NCBI RefSeq assembly: GCF_011044155.1
Contig: NZ_CP049056.1
Location: forward strand, 62,001 to 126,000
Direction: 5' to 3'
DNA length: 64,000 nt
From: Pikeienuella piscinae
GTDB lineage: Bacteria > Pseudomonadota > Alphaproteobacteria > Rhodobacterales > Rhodobacteraceae
Positions 36,167 through 45,062 of the stretch are shown here, piece after piece (within the stretch, counting starts at the first letter, position 1; each line of letters opens with the position of its first letter). Below the pieces are notes generated by a model. It was not told where the DNA came from, searched no databases, and saw only the letters and a list, made by a program, of their open reading frames with translations. The position numbers were made by a program, and so were the translations under genes.

Positions 36167-36775
36167 CTAGCACGCCGCGCGCGGCCGCGCGCCGTCGAGC
36201 GCGAGGCGCAGCGCCGCCGCGCCGAAGCCCGGCTCCAGCGGCGCGTGCCGCAGCAGCACGCGCAGGAAGAGCGCACCGAAGACCAGGTCGACGGCGAGCC
36301 CGGCGTCGATATCCGCGCCGACGTCGCCGGCCTCTATCGCGGCCTCCAGATGCGCGACGGCGCGGCGGCGGCCGTCGAGCAGGACGCGATTACGAAAGAG
36401 CTTGAAGAGCTCGCCATCCTGTTCCGCGCTCGCAAGCATCAGCGCGGTCTGACGCCCCTCGCGGGAGGTGAGGCGGCGTGCGGTGTCCTCCAGCATGCGC
36501 TCCAGCGCGACGAGCGGCGGGGTCTTGCGCGCATCCCTGGCGCCGCTCGCCTCCCCGGCGGACATCAGCGCCGCCATGGCGAGTTCCTGCGCGTTCGCCC
36601 AGTTGCGGTAGATCGTCGGCTTGCCCACCCCGGCGCGGGCGGCGACCGCCTCGACCGTCAGGCGGTTCGGACCGGCCTCCTCGATGATCGCGCGTGCGGC
36701 CTGAAGCGCGGCGGCGCGTGCGGCGGCGCTTTTGGGGCGGCCAGGTTTGCGGGGCGGTTCTTGGCCTTTACTCAT
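36167..36775 (-). CDS. TetR-family repressor
   Basis: This 202-residue regulator has an N-terminal TetR helix-turn-helix (LTVEAVAARAGVGKPTIYRNWANAQELAMAAL, about 40-70) and an all-alpha ligand domain. The N-terminal RKPGRPKSAAARAA tail is typical. It is divergent from the VOC-family gene, with 48 bases between the starts and an inverted repeat inside, so it probably represses that gene and itself. The ligand is unknown. Confidence 0.83.
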   Translation of the reverse strand: MSKGQEPPRKPGRPKSAAARAAALQAARAIIEEAGPNRLTVEAVAARAGVGKPTIYRNWANAQELAMAALMSAGEASGARDARKTPPLVALERMLEDTARRLTSREGRQTALMLASAEQDGELFKLFRNRVLLDGRRRAVAHLEAAIEAGDVGADIDAGLAVDLVFGALFLRVLLRHAPLEPGFGAAALRLALDGARPRAAC

Positions 36776-36785
36776 ATCGAAACGA

Positions 36786-36796
36786 TACGTAACGTA
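36786..36796. promoter_or_regulatory. candidate TetR operator
   Basis: TACGT-A-ACGTA is an inverted repeat of 5-base arms around one base, embedded in ACGATACGTAACGTAATA. It lies between the divergent TetR and VOC genes, 11 bases upstream of the repressor start and 28 upstream of the VOC start. Position and symmetry suit an operator, but the arms are short. Confidence 0.4.
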
Positions 36797-36823
36797 ATAT
36801 CAGATGACAAGGAGATTCGTCCG

Positions 36824-37270
36824 ATGACCGCCACGCCCAGCCTCACACCCTATATCGTCGTGGATCGGGCGCGGGAGGCGATCGCGTTCTATACCGCCGC
36901 CTTCGGCGCCGAAGTGCTGTTCACGCTGACCGATCCCGACGACGGGCGGATCGGACACGCCGAGTTGAAGCTTGGCGCATCGGTGCTGATGCTGGCCGAC
37001 GAATACCCGGATTTCGGGGCGCTGGCGCCCGGGGCTTACGGCGGATCGCCGGTAAAACTGCATTTCTATGTGGAGGATGTGGACGCGGTCTTCGCTCGCG
37101 CGGTGTCGCTTGGCGCGGCTGAGCTTCGCCCGGTGAAGGCGCAGTTTCATGGCGACAGGAGCGGCATGCTGGCCGATCCTTTCGGCCATATCTGGTTTCT
37201 GGCGACGAAGGGTGAAGAGGTTCCGCCGGAGGAGATGCAGGCGCGTTGGGACGCCTCGATGGCGCGATAG
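36824..37270 (+). CDS. VOC-family protein (PhnB/glyoxalase-like)
   Basis: This 148-residue protein is a vicinal-oxygen-chelate fold member. PYIVVDRAREAIAFYTAAFGAEVLF at the start and GDRSGMLADPFGHIWFLAT near residue 115 match the PhnB-like branch. Relatives are often annotated as glyoxalase, but most lack proven activity. The AAGGAG at 36809-36814 supports ATG 36824; the longer open frame upstream is the antisense of the TetR gene. It probably belongs with that TetR repressor as its target. Confidence 0.82.
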   Translation: MTATPSLTPYIVVDRAREAIAFYTAAFGAEVLFTLTDPDDGRIGHAELKLGASVLMLADEYPDFGALAPGAYGGSPVKLHFYVEDVDAVFARAVSLGAAELRPVKAQFHGDRSGMLADPFGHIWFLATKGEEVPPEEMQARWDASMAR

Positions 37271-37372
37271 AGCGGGTCCCGTCGGGGCTCGCCTTGAAAA
37301 GAACGGCCGCGCGTCTAAAATAGGGGATGCGCGCCAGCGGTCGATGCGCGCAAATTCCAAGCGGAGAATACG

Positions 37373-37957
37373 ATGTCGTGGACTGACGAGCGAGTCGAGC
37401 AGTTGAAGGCCATGTGGACCGAAGGACAGAGCGCGAGCCAAATCGCCAAGTCCCTCGGCGGGGTCACCCGCAACGCGGTGATCGGCAAGGTTCATCGGCT
37501 CGGTCTCTCCAACCGGGCCGCGGCGAAACCCGCCGCGCCCGCGCCGGAGCCGAAAGCCGCGAAGCCGGTGATCGCGCCGGAGCCGGTGGCGGAGCCCGCG
37601 CCTGAGCCCCAGCCGCGAGTCGAGCCCGTCGCGGCGCCGAAGCCGATCCCCTCGCCGACCGCGCGGCGCGAGCCGCCGCCGCCGACCCCGGCGATGGTCG
37701 AGGACGCGCAGCGCACCGCGCAGGCGCTGGCGGCGATGGAGAAGAAGGCGAAGCGGCTGAACCTCCTGGAGTTGACCGAGCGGACCTGCAAATGGCCGAT
37801 CGGCGACCCGGCGACCGACAATTTCTTCTTCTGCGGCCTCGCCTGTCAGCCGGGCAAGCCCTATTGCGAGGCGCATGTCGCGGTGGCCTTCCAGCCGATG
37901 TCGTCGCGGCGCGACCGGGACCGCAACCGCAACCGTTCCGCCGGCGGCTTCCGCTAA
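37373..37957 (+). CDS. gcrA: cell-cycle regulator GcrA
   Basis: This 194-residue protein is the alphaproteobacterial GcrA, which works with sigma-70 and methylated GANTC sites to control cell-cycle genes. The N-terminal DNA-binding part, MSWTDERVEQLKAMW with NAVIGKVHRLGLSNR (1-48), is almost invariant in the family. A proline/alanine linker (about 50-110) leads to the sigma-binding zinc-like end with CKWPIGDP, FFCG and PYCEAH cysteines. A ribosome site AAGCGGAGAA precedes the ATG. It is transcribed alone. Strong marker for Alphaproteobacteria. Confidence 0.95.
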   Translation: MSWTDERVEQLKAMWTEGQSASQIAKSLGGVTRNAVIGKVHRLGLSNRAAAKPAAPAPEPKAAKPVIAPEPVAEPAPEPQPRVEPVAAPKPIPSPTARREPPPPTPAMVEDAQRTAQALAAMEKKAKRLNLLELTERTCKWPIGDPATDNFFFCGLACQPGKPYCEAHVAVAFQPMSSRRDRDRNRNRSAGGFR

Positions 37958-38064
37958 GGTCCGGTCGCGCGCGCGTGCCGAAGGCGGCGCGCCGATCAAA
38001 GCGGACATTGCTTCCGGATCCGTTGCGCCCACTGTGAGCGGCGTGTTCGCCACGGGAGAATGGA

Positions 38065-38484
38065 ATGTCCGCCATGATCTCCCATCGCTCGGTGGTCGAT
38101 CCGGTCGATTGAGACTTTCTCGGCCACATGGACGTTTCGAGTTGCTTCGCCGCCTGTCCGGACGGCGTGTTCGCGATCCAGTCAGAAATGGGTCTTACCG
38201 GCAACGACATGCGAATGGGCCGCCGGTTGTCCTTCGCCGTCGTGCACGTTGAGAGCGACTTCGAGGCCGAATTCGTCGCGGGAGACACGATACGGCTTGA
38301 GACTTCGGTTGCAGCGGTCGGTGCGAAGTCGATGACGTTCAGGCATCGGCTGATCCGGTGCGAGGGCGACGCGCTGGCGTTCGAGACGGTGTTCAACTGC
38401 GCGATGCTGAGCCTGGACGCCTGCCAGGCCGCGGCGATACCCGATGATGCGCGCGAAAGGGCGACGACCTGGCTGGAGACCTGA
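38065..38484 (+). pseudogene. hotdog-fold thioesterase with in-frame TGA
   Basis: The frame opens at ATG 38065, preceded by GGGAGA, and reads RSVVDPVD-stop-DFLGHMDVSS, then on to 38484 without another stop. In 4HBT thioesterases of this type the block is usually VxPxDCDxxGHMN, so the TGA at 38110-38112 replaces a normally conserved Cys. The downstream part (FVAGDTIRLETSVAAVGAKSMTFRHRL and the end) is an intact hotdog domain. Either this is a recent nonsense mutation, the product starts at ATG 38128, or TGA is read through as selenocysteine. I favour the first because I see no convincing SECIS hairpin just after the TGA. Confidence 0.65.
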
Positions 38485-38571
38485 TCCGCCGAGGCGGGCC
38501 GTCAGTCGGTTCGCGTGATTGAAATGCGGAGGGGCGCCCCGCGTTTGCGTTGAACCGCGCGTCGCCCGCCC

Positions 38572-38870
38572 TCAGGGCCGCGCCGCGGGCGCCCAATAGC
38601 ACCGCCGGACGCCGAGTTGGGCCAGCGCGAGACCGGCGAGGATCAGCGCCAGCGCCGACCTGACGAGCGGCGGCAGGCTCTCTCCCAGAAAGACGACGCC
38701 GAGCACCGTCGGTCAGGGCGACGCCTGATCGTTGACCGAGGGGATCGACCTGCCCGGCGCGCACGAGCGCGACGCCATTCAGAGCATGGCGCCGAGACAG
38801 GCGGTGAGGCGAACGAAGGCCCGGAGGCCAGGCGCGCCCGCGCTCAAGGCGCGGACCCGAGCGCGGATGC
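38572..38870 (-). pseudogene. remnant of an EamA/DMT-family transporter
   Basis: Minus-strand reading gives VALVRAGQVDPL, then a frameshift into VNDQASP, a stop and VLGVVFLGESLPPLVRSALALILAGLALAQLG, ending at a stop at 38572. This is the last two helices of an EamA metabolite exporter, including the FLGE motif that begins the final pair. Only about the last 90 residues remain, with at least one frameshift and one nonsense codon. The N-terminal part is missing and its place is taken by the end of the class V aminotransferase gene. Confidence 0.65.
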
Positions 38871-38872
38871 GC

Positions 38873-40012
38873 TCAAAGTTCGCTCGCGAGCGCCTCGACC
38901 AGTCGGTCGCAATCCTCTTCGTCGTTCCAGAGATGCGGCGTGACGCGGAGCGCGCCGCCGCGTTCGGAAAGATAGACCTGCTTCGCCGCCAGACGGGCGA
39001 GCAGATCCTTTGGCGCGCCGACGGGCAGGCCGGCGGAGAGATAATGCGGCCCGCGCGCCACGTCAGGCGTCGGGGAGAGCCCGAGCGCGGCGATGCGTTT
39101 CGAAAGCCCGGCTGCGCGGGCGGCGAGCGTCTCCTCGATATTGGCGACGCCCCAGGCCGTCAGTTGCTCCAGAGCGGCGATCAGGCCGGGAAGGAGAGCG
39201 AAATTCGCGCGTTCCCCCATGTCGAAGCGCAGCGCGCCAGGCTCGTATTCGTCAGTGTATTCCACCAGGCCGGCGAAATTCCGGCTGTCCTTGCGCGTGA
39301 TCCAGCCTTCCTCCAGCGGTGCGCCGTCGCGCCGCTCGGGGGCGACGTAGAGAAACCCTGTCGCATAGGGGCCGAGCAGCCACTTGTAAGCGGCGGCGGT
39401 CGCGAAATCCGGCCGGATGGCGGCGAAATCCGTCACCATCGCCCCGGCCGACTGCGTGAGGTCGAGAACCAGCGCGGCGCCGGTTTCGTCGCAGCGCCTG
39501 CGGACCGCGGCGAGATCGATGCGCGCGCCCGTGGTCCAGAGGACATTGGGGAGCGCGGCGACGGCGCAGCGCTCGTCGATAGCGGTGAGAACCGCCGCCG
39601 TCGCGTCTTCGCCCGGCGGCGCGGCGACGGCGAACACTTCGGCGCCGGTTTCCACCGCCCTGCGACGCCAAGGGTAGACGTGGCTCGGGAACTGGTCCTT
39701 CAGCAGGACGACGCGGCGGCCGGGGGCGAGGGGGATGTTTCGCGCCGCGCTCTCGATCCCATAGCTCGCCGAGGGCGCAAGCGCGACGCCGGCGGCGTCC
39801 GCGTTCACCAGACCGGCGAAGAGCGCGCGGGCGCGGTCCGGCGCGTCGTAGAAGTCGGGAATCGTCAGATCCCACGGCCGGGCCTTCATCCGTGCGCCGC
39901 GGTCGATCGCGGCCACGGCTGCGTGGCTTAGCGGCGACATGTACGCGGTGTTGAGATAGGCGACGTCGCGCGGAATATCGAATAGCGCGCGCTGGCAGGG
40001 GATAATCGACAT
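38873..40012 (-). CDS. PLP-dependent class V aminotransferase
   Basis: This 379-residue enzyme belongs to the fold-type I, class V group (cysteine desulfurase/isopenicillin epimerase-like). YLNTAYMSPLS starts it, and LVLDLTQSAGAMVTD supplies the PLP-binding aspartate. AAYKWLLGPYATGFLYV carries the Schiff-base lysine, and WITRKDSRNFAGL with ALRFDMGERANFALL follows. No cysteine loop of the desulfurase type is visible, so a desulfurase role is unlikely. Neighbours give no pathway. Start ATG 40012 gives family length. Confidence 0.8.
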   Translation of the reverse strand: MSIIPCQRALFDIPRDVAYLNTAYMSPLSHAAVAAIDRGARMKARPWDLTIPDFYDAPDRARALFAGLVNADAAGVALAPSASYGIESAARNIPLAPGRRVVLLKDQFPSHVYPWRRRAVETGAEVFAVAAPPGEDATAAVLTAIDERCAVAALPNVLWTTGARIDLAAVRRRCDETGAALVLDLTQSAGAMVTDFAAIRPDFATAAAYKWLLGPYATGFLYVAPERRDGAPLEEGWITRKDSRNFAGLVEYTDEYEPGALRFDMGERANFALLPGLIAALEQLTAWGVANIEETLAARAAGLSKRIAALGLSPTPDVARGPHYLSAGLPVGAPKDLLARLAAKQVYLSERGGALRVTPHLWNDEEDCDRLVEALASEL

Positions 40013-40066
40013 GCGGGGCTCCTTCGCCCCTTCGCTAACGGCTTATTCCACCGCGATCAATCGCCT

Positions 40067-40531
40067 TCAGACCGGGTCGCAGAAGCTCAGGCCGTCGGCC
40101 TCGGCCGGGGTCCAGTTCTCGGATTTGCCGAGCAGAGGAACGCCGAGATAGCCGCGCGCCTTGAGCCCGTCATCGGTGCGCGCAAGATCGAAGTCGAACC
40201 GCTCGCCGGTTTTCGGATCGTAGACCTCGCCGCCGGACCAACGACCGTCCTCGTCAGGACGAAGGCCGGTGATCACCTCGATGCCGCACCAGGGGCGGTC
40301 CCTGAGCGCGGTGTCGGGGTTTTTCGAGTCGAGACGCGGCGTCCCGTCCTTCCAGTTCGGCTTCTTCAGCCAGACCGTGCGGCCGCAGAGCGCGCCGTCG
40401 TCGCATTCATAGAGCCGGACGACGACGCCCTCCTTCTCCGTCAGCCAAAGCCCGGTCGGGGGATCGGCGCGCGCCTCCAGCACTGCCGGGAGCGTCGCGA
40501 GGAGGAGGGCGGCGAAGAATAGGCGGATCAT
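40067..40531 (-). CDS. exported DUF2147 protein
   Basis: This 154-residue protein has a signal peptide (MIRLFFAALLLATLPAVLEARA) and a DUF2147 domain. The domain is recognised by GLWLTEKEGVVVRLYEC, LCGRTVWLKKP and GGEVYDPKTGERFDFDL. It is periplasmic or secreted with four cysteines in the mature part, probably paired. Family function is unknown. ATG 40531 begins the signal peptide; the open frame runs to 40576. It may share a transcript with the aminotransferase 54 bases downstream. Confidence 0.84.
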   Translation of the reverse strand: MIRLFFAALLLATLPAVLEARADPPTGLWLTEKEGVVVRLYECDDGALCGRTVWLKKPNWKDGTPRLDSKNPDTALRDRPWCGIEVITGLRPDEDGRWSGGEVYDPKTGERFDFDLARTDDGLKARGYLGVPLLGKSENWTPAEADGLSFCDPV

Positions 40532-40816
40532 TCTGCGGTTCTTTCGTTCGGCGTTCTTCGTCTCACGTATGAACACACCCGGTCCGTCGCAAAGCGCAAA
40601 AGATCACGTTGCGTTTCGGCGTCGACATGGCGGCGGGGCGGATCGGCGGCGCCAGTTTCCGATCGGCGCCAGGAGGCGACGGATTCCCCTCCGAAGACGA
40701 CATTTCGCCCATTGACGCCATCCCGCTTGCGCGCCTATCCCGGCTGCGGGCAGGTCGTCGGGTATGGGCGAGCGGCGGCAGGCTCAGCAATTTCGCCCTG
40801 ACGATGGAGCGCGTCG

Positions 40817-41998
40817 ATGACGTTCCCGCAAAAGCCGCACGGTAAACCCGTGCGCCCTGAATTCTCTTCCGGTCCCTGTCCGAAACATCCCGAATGGTCC
40901 GCCGAGGCGGTGGCCGCGAAAGCCTGGCTCGGCCGTTCGCACCGCGCCGCCCTGCCGAAGGCGCAGCTGAAGAGCGCCGTCGACAGGACCGCGGCGATGC
41001 TCGGCGCGCCCGAGGGCTATCGCGTCGGGATCGTGCCGGCCTCGGACACCGGGGCGGTGGAGATGGCGCTCTGGTCCATGCTCGGCCCGCGCCCCGTCGA
41101 CGTGCTGGTCTGGGAAAGCTTCGGCGCCGGTTGGGCGACCGATATCCAGAAGCAGCTGAAGCTCGACGACGTGAACGTGCTGAAGGTGGAATATGGCGCG
41201 CTGCCCGATCTTTCGGCGGTGCGGCCGGAGGCGGATGTCGTTTTCACCTGGAACGGCACGACCTCCGGCGCGCGGGTTCCGAACGCCGACTGGATCGATG
41301 CGGATCGCGGCGGGCTGACGATCTGCGACGCGACCTCCGCCGCCTTCGCGCAGCCGCTCGACTGGCCGAAGCTCGATGTCGTCACCTTCTCCTGGCAGAA
41401 GGTGCTGGGCGGGGAGGGGGCGCATGGCGTGATCGTGCTGTCGCCGCGCGCGGTGCGGCGGCTGGAGACATACGAGGCGCCCCGGCCGCTGCCGAAGATC
41501 TTCCGGCTGACCAAGGGCGGCGCGCTCATGGAGGGGGTGTTCAGGGGCGAGACGATCAACACGCCCTCGATGCTGGCGGTCGCGGATTATACTGATGCGC
41601 TGGACTGGGCCGAACGAGTCGGCGGGCTGGCGGGACTCCACGCCCGGGCGGACGCGAATTTCGCCGCCTTGCAGAAATGGGTGGACCGGACGGGCTGGAT
41701 CGAGAACCTGGTCGCCGAACCCGCCTATCGCTCCAACACCTCGGTCTGTCTCCGGGTTGTCGACCCGGCGGTCGCCGCGCTCGACGACGCGGCGCAGCGG
41801 GCGTTCTGCAAGCGGATGGCGGCGCTGCTGGAGAGCGAGGAAGCCGCCTTCGATATCGGCGGCTATCGCGATGCGCCCGCCGGGCTGCGCATCTGGTGCG
41901 GCGCGACAGTGGAGACGGCGGATATCGAGGCGCTGACGCCCTGGCTCGACTGGGCCTTCGCGGCCGCCATGTCCGAACTCTCGGCCGCGGCCGCCTGA
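40817..41998 (+). CDS. serC: phosphoserine aminotransferase
   Basis: This 393-residue PLP enzyme converts 3-phosphohydroxypyruvate to phosphoserine. It opens [17 protein letters not shown] and has the PLP lysine K195 in [14 protein letters not shown], typical of the Methanosarcina/alphaproteobacterial SerC branch. Motifs [20 protein letters not shown] and [13 protein letters not shown] bind phosphate and cofactor. It precedes serA by 99 bases on the same strand, and the two catalyse consecutive steps. A hairpin lies in that gap. The 285 bases between it and the DUF2147 gene contain no gene that I can support. Confidence 0.92.
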   Translation: MTFPQKPHGKPVRPEFSSGPCPKHPEWSAEAVAAKAWLGRSHRAALPKAQLKSAVDRTAAMLGAPEGYRVGIVPASDTGAVEMALWSMLGPRPVDVLVWESFGAGWATDIQKQLKLDDVNVLKVEYGALPDLSAVRPEADVVFTWNGTTSGARVPNADWIDADRGGLTICDATSAAFAQPLDWPKLDVVTFSWQKVLGGEGAHGVIVLSPRAVRRLETYEAPRPLPKIFRLTKGGALMEGVFRGETINTPSMLAVADYTDALDWAERVGGLAGLHARADANFAALQKWVDRTGWIENLVAEPAYRSNTSVCLRVVDPAVAALDDAAQRAFCKRMAALLESEEAAFDIGGYRDAPAGLRIWCGATVETADIEALTPWLDWAFAAAMSELSAAAA

Positions 41999-42010
41999 GA
42001 CGTCTCTCCT

Positions 42011-42030
42011 TTCCCCGCCCAGGCGGGGAA
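42011..42030 (+). terminator. hairpin in the serC-serA gap
   Basis: TTCCCCGCC (42011-42019) and GGCGGGGAA (42022-42030) are perfectly complementary; with a realistic four-base loop the stem is eight base pairs. No T-tract follows. It could be a partial terminator or attenuator that lowers serA expression relative to serC, or an RNA stabiliser. Confidence 0.45.
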
Positions 42031-42097
42031 GGGGCCGCTCATCGCCAGCACATCAACAGGGTCGGGCCGCGACGCCTGACAGACAAGGTCATCGAAC

Positions 42098-43690
42098 ATG
42101 CCCAAAGTACTCATTTCAGACAGCCTTTCCGAAGCAGCCGTACAGATCTTCAGGGATCGCGGCGTCGATGTGGATTTCCAGCCGACGCTCGGCAAGGAGC
42201 CCGAGAAACTGAAAGCGATCATCGCCGATTATGACGGGCTCGCGGTGCGCTCCGCCACCAAGGCGACGGCGGAGATCATCGCCGCCGCCGACAGACTGAA
42301 GGTGATCGGCCGCGCCGGGATCGGCGTCGACAATATCGACATCGCCGCCGCCTCGGCCAGGGGGATCGTGGTGATGAACACGCCCTTCGGAAACTCGATC
42401 ACCACGGCCGAGCACGCCATCGCGATGATGTTCGCGGTCGCGCGGCAGATTCCGGCCGCGAACGCCTCCACCCAGGCCGGGAAATGGGAGAAGGCGCGCT
42501 TTCTCGGCTCAGAGATCACCGGCAAGACTCTCGGCCTGATCGGCTGCGGCAATATCGGCTCGGTCGTCGCGGCGCGGGCGATCGGGCTGCGGATGAAGGT
42601 GATCGCGTACGATCCGTTTCTCTCCGTCGACCGGGCGCGGGAGTTGGGAGTCGAGAAGATCGAGGAGGTCGACGCGCTGCTGGCGCGGGCCGACTTCGTC
42701 TCGCTGCATCTGCCGAAGACCGAGAAGTCGGTGAATATCCTCTCCGCCGAACGGATCGCGAAGATGAAGCCGGGCGCGCGGCTGATCAATTGCGCGCGGG
42801 GCGGACTCGTCGATGAGGCGGCGGTCGCCGCGGCGCTGAAATCCGGCGCGCTGGCCGGGGCCGGGTTCGATGTCTTCTCCGTCGAGCCCGCGACGTCGAA
42901 CCCGCTTTTCGGATGTCCGAATTTCGTCGCGACGCCGCATCTCGGCGCGGCGACGCGCGAGGCGCAGGAGAACGTCGCGCTGCAGGTCGCCGAGCAGATG
43001 GCGGAATACCTGATGCATGGCGCGATCTCCAACGCCATCAACGCGCCTTCGGTGACGGCGGAGGAGGCGCCGATTCTCAAACCGTGGATCGGGCTCTGCG
43101 AGGCGGTGGGTGGTTTCGCCGGGCAGGTCACGGAGAATGCGATCAAGGAGATCGAGATCGAATATGTCGGCGAGGTCGGGGAACTGAACCTGCGGCCGCT
43201 GACCGCCGCGCTGGTCGCCGCGTTGCTAACGCCGCTGGTCGGCGAAGGCTCGGTCAACATGGTCTCGGCGCCGCTGGTCGCGCGCGAGAGGGGCGTGAAA
43301 ATCTCGGAGACGCGCAAGGACGCCCAAGGCGCGTATGGCTCCTACGTGCGGCTGATCGTGACCACGGAGGCGCAGACCCGTTCGATCGCGGGGACGGTGT
43401 TTTCGGACGGCAAGCCGCGGATCGTCCAGATCAAGGGCATCGGGCTGGAGAGCGAGCCCTCGAAACACATGCTCTATACGACCAACAGCGATACGCCCGG
43501 TTATATCGGCGCGCTCGGCCAGAAGCTTGGCGCGCTCGACGTGAACATCGCGACATTCGCGCTCGGCCGGGCCGACAAGGGCGGAGAGGCGATCGCGCTA
43601 ATTGGCGTCGATGAGCCGATCGGGCCGGAAATGCTGGCGGAGATCGTCGCGCTGCCGCAAGTGATTCAGGCCAAGGCGCTGAAATTCTGA
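42098..43690 (+). CDS. serA: D-3-phosphoglycerate dehydrogenase
   Basis: This 530-residue enzyme catalyses the first step of serine synthesis from 3-phosphoglycerate. NAD-binding loop TLGLIGCGNIGSVVAARA lies near residue 148. INCARGGLVDEAAV and TPHLGAATREAQ follow, the latter with the catalytic histidine. An intervening domain (about 320-450) and a C-terminal ACT domain (VQIKGIGLESEPS, then NTPGYIGALGQKLG-like DTPGYIGALG) make it the long, type I form. Serine feedback through the ACT domain is likely but depends on the lineage. It forms a serC-serA unit and ends before a strong terminator. Confidence 0.93.
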   Translation: MPKVLISDSLSEAAVQIFRDRGVDVDFQPTLGKEPEKLKAIIADYDGLAVRSATKATAEIIAAADRLKVIGRAGIGVDNIDIAAASARGIVVMNTPFGNSITTAEHAIAMMFAVARQIPAANASTQAGKWEKARFLGSEITGKTLGLIGCGNIGSVVAARAIGLRMKVIAYDPFLSVDRARELGVEKIEEVDALLARADFVSLHLPKTEKSVNILSAERIAKMKPGARLINCARGGLVDEAAVAAALKSGALAGAGFDVFSVEPATSNPLFGCPNFVATPHLGAATREAQENVALQVAEQMAEYLMHGAISNAINAPSVTAEEAPILKPWIGLCEAVGGFAGQVTENAIKEIEIEYVGEVGELNLRPLTAALVAALLTPLVGEGSVNMVSAPLVARERGVKISETRKDAQGAYGSYVRLIVTTEAQTRSIAGTVFSDGKPRIVQIKGIGLESEPSKHMLYTTNSDTPGYIGALGQKLGALDVNIATFALGRADKGGEAIALIGVDEPIGPEMLAEIVALPQVIQAKALKF

Positions 43691-43714
43691 ACCGCGCTGC
43701 AGCGCGGAACGGAT

Positions 43715-43739
43715 GCGCCCCGCCCGGCGGGCGGGGCGC
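43715..43739. terminator. bidirectional hairpin between serA and FecR gene
   Basis: GCGCCCCGCC (43715-43724) pairs perfectly with GGCGGGGCGC (43730-43739) around CGGCG. It lies between two convergent genes. A second perfect palindrome, CCGCGCTGCAGCGCGG, sits at 43692-43707. Very GC-rich stems without T-runs fit rho-independent-like signals in high-GC genomes. Confidence 0.65.
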
Positions 43740-43744
43740 GAGAC

Positions 43745-45052
43745 TCAGTCGGCCGGGCCGCGCGGGATCGGGAAGTTCGGCCCCTGTCCGCCGGAGCGGA
43801 GCGTGCCCCGTTGAGTGCGGGTCGTCCGGCCGTTGTCGCCGGTGGCGTTGAGCGTGTAGTCGGTCGCGCCGTTGCCGCGGATGCTGAACGCGTCGACGAA
43901 GAACACGTAGGTGCCCCGCGGCACGCTCTCGCCGTTCACGACGATGTTCTCGACGCGCTTGTTCGGCGCCACGTTGATGACCCCGCCGAGATTGTCCGCG
44001 TCAAGCGTCGCAACCGCCCGGCCGTCGTTGAAGGTGATTGACCGGTTGGCGAAGAACACCTCTCCGGCGTCGTTGGGCAGAATGAGATGCAGGTCGAGAT
44101 CGGAGTCGTCGGCCCAGGTCAACTGGCCCCGAACGACGCCCGCGCCGCCGACATCCACGAAATCCATGTTGTCGGCCAGGTCGTTGAGCGTATCCATGTC
44201 CGAGAACATCGTGCCCTGGGCGATCTCGTTGACCGTGGTGACGTTGAAATCGTCGTCCAGCGCCCGCGCCGAGTCGAGGAAGAGCCCCGTGGTGGACGCG
44301 GCGGCGCGGGAGATCCCGTCCGGCGTAAGCGAGTTGACTTCGGCCAGACGGCCCGCCGAGGCGGCGGTGCGCGCCGGCGGGGCGCCGCCGCCGCCGGGCG
44401 TGATGAAGAGCCCGGCGATTTCGGCCGCCGTCGCGCTGTCGAGCAGGCCGCCATAGGCGACGTCGCCGCCGGCGCCGACGCGGGCGTAGCCGCCGGGACG
44501 CGAGATATAGACCTCGTCCGCCCCGGCGGAGACCCGCGCGTATTCGCCGCCGAGGAGCGTCACGCGCTCCGCGCCGCCGTCCATGCTCTCCACCGTCGCC
44601 GCGCCGCCGCGAATGCCGATCGTCGCCGTTGCGGTGCGGATCGTCGCCTCATTGGTCTTGGTGATGCGCCCGCCGATCATCCGGACAGCGCCGCGCAGCA
44701 GGCTGACCTGGACATCGCCGGTCTGGGTTCCCGGGTCGTAAACATATTTGTCGAGCCGGATGCGGGAGTTGGGGGCGATCGTCAGCGAGGTCTGATCGAG
44801 GAACATCGCGAAGCCGAGCCCGTCCGGGCCGGAGACGATGTCGTCGTCGCTGAAGACCGCGTCGCCGGTCAGAAGCGGGCGGGGCTGGGCGCTCGGCGCG
44901 GTGCCGGTCAGGTCCGGATTGGCCGCGCCCATCACGCCGATCTCCTGCGCGTCGGCGAACGGCGCCGAGAGCAGGAAAAGCGAGACAAGGCTAGCGGAAC
45001 CGGAGATCACCCGGAACGTGCGGAGCGGGGAGTGGGCGCCGAAAAGGTTCAT
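43745..45052 (-). CDS. exported FecR-domain protein with C-terminal YfaP-like domain
   Basis: This 435-residue protein has a signal peptide (about 1-35). A FecR domain lies at about 55-190, with LLTGDAVFSDDDIVSGPDG, TSLTIAPNSRIRLDKYVYDP, GAVRMIGGRI and TATATIGIRGG. FecR domains with this TIGIRGG ending are usually periplasmic, not anti-sigma factors. After a low-complexity linker comes a beta-rich domain (LTWADDSDLDLHLILPNDAGEVFF ... RGTYVFFVDAF) like DUF2135/YfaP. It lies ten bases downstream of the TPR-barrel gene on the same strand, so the two form an operon. Similar FecR proteins often sit beside CHASE2 cyclases, and one is found 2.8 kb away. Confidence 0.8.
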   Translation of the reverse strand: MNLFGAHSPLRTFRVISGSASLVSLFLLSAPFADAQEIGVMGAANPDLTGTAPSAQPRPLLTGDAVFSDDDIVSGPDGLGFAMFLDQTSLTIAPNSRIRLDKYVYDPGTQTGDVQVSLLRGAVRMIGGRITKTNEATIRTATATIGIRGGAATVESMDGGAERVTLLGGEYARVSAGADEVYISRPGGYARVGAGGDVAYGGLLDSATAAEIAGLFITPGGGGAPPARTAASAGRLAEVNSLTPDGISRAAASTTGLFLDSARALDDDFNVTTVNEIAQGTMFSDMDTLNDLADNMDFVDVGGAGVVRGQLTWADDSDLDLHLILPNDAGEVFFANRSITFNDGRAVATLDADNLGGVINVAPNKRVENIVVNGESVPRGTYVFFVDAFSIRGNGATDYTLNATGDNGRTTRTQRGTLRSGGQGPNFPIPRGPAD

Positions 45053-45062
45053 CGCGCTTCTC

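Noticed and set aside
33820-36276. 818-codon frame that would extend ArgD N-terminally
   Set aside because: The extension runs through the DUF808 gene in another frame, is arginine-rich and non-homologous. ATG 34992 has a strong ribosome site and matches ArgD.
38873-40012. Class V aminotransferase as cysteine desulfurase or kynureninase
   Set aside because: The desulfurase active-site cysteine loop is not visible and no Isc/Suf or kynurenine genes are adjacent, so only the general class is stated.
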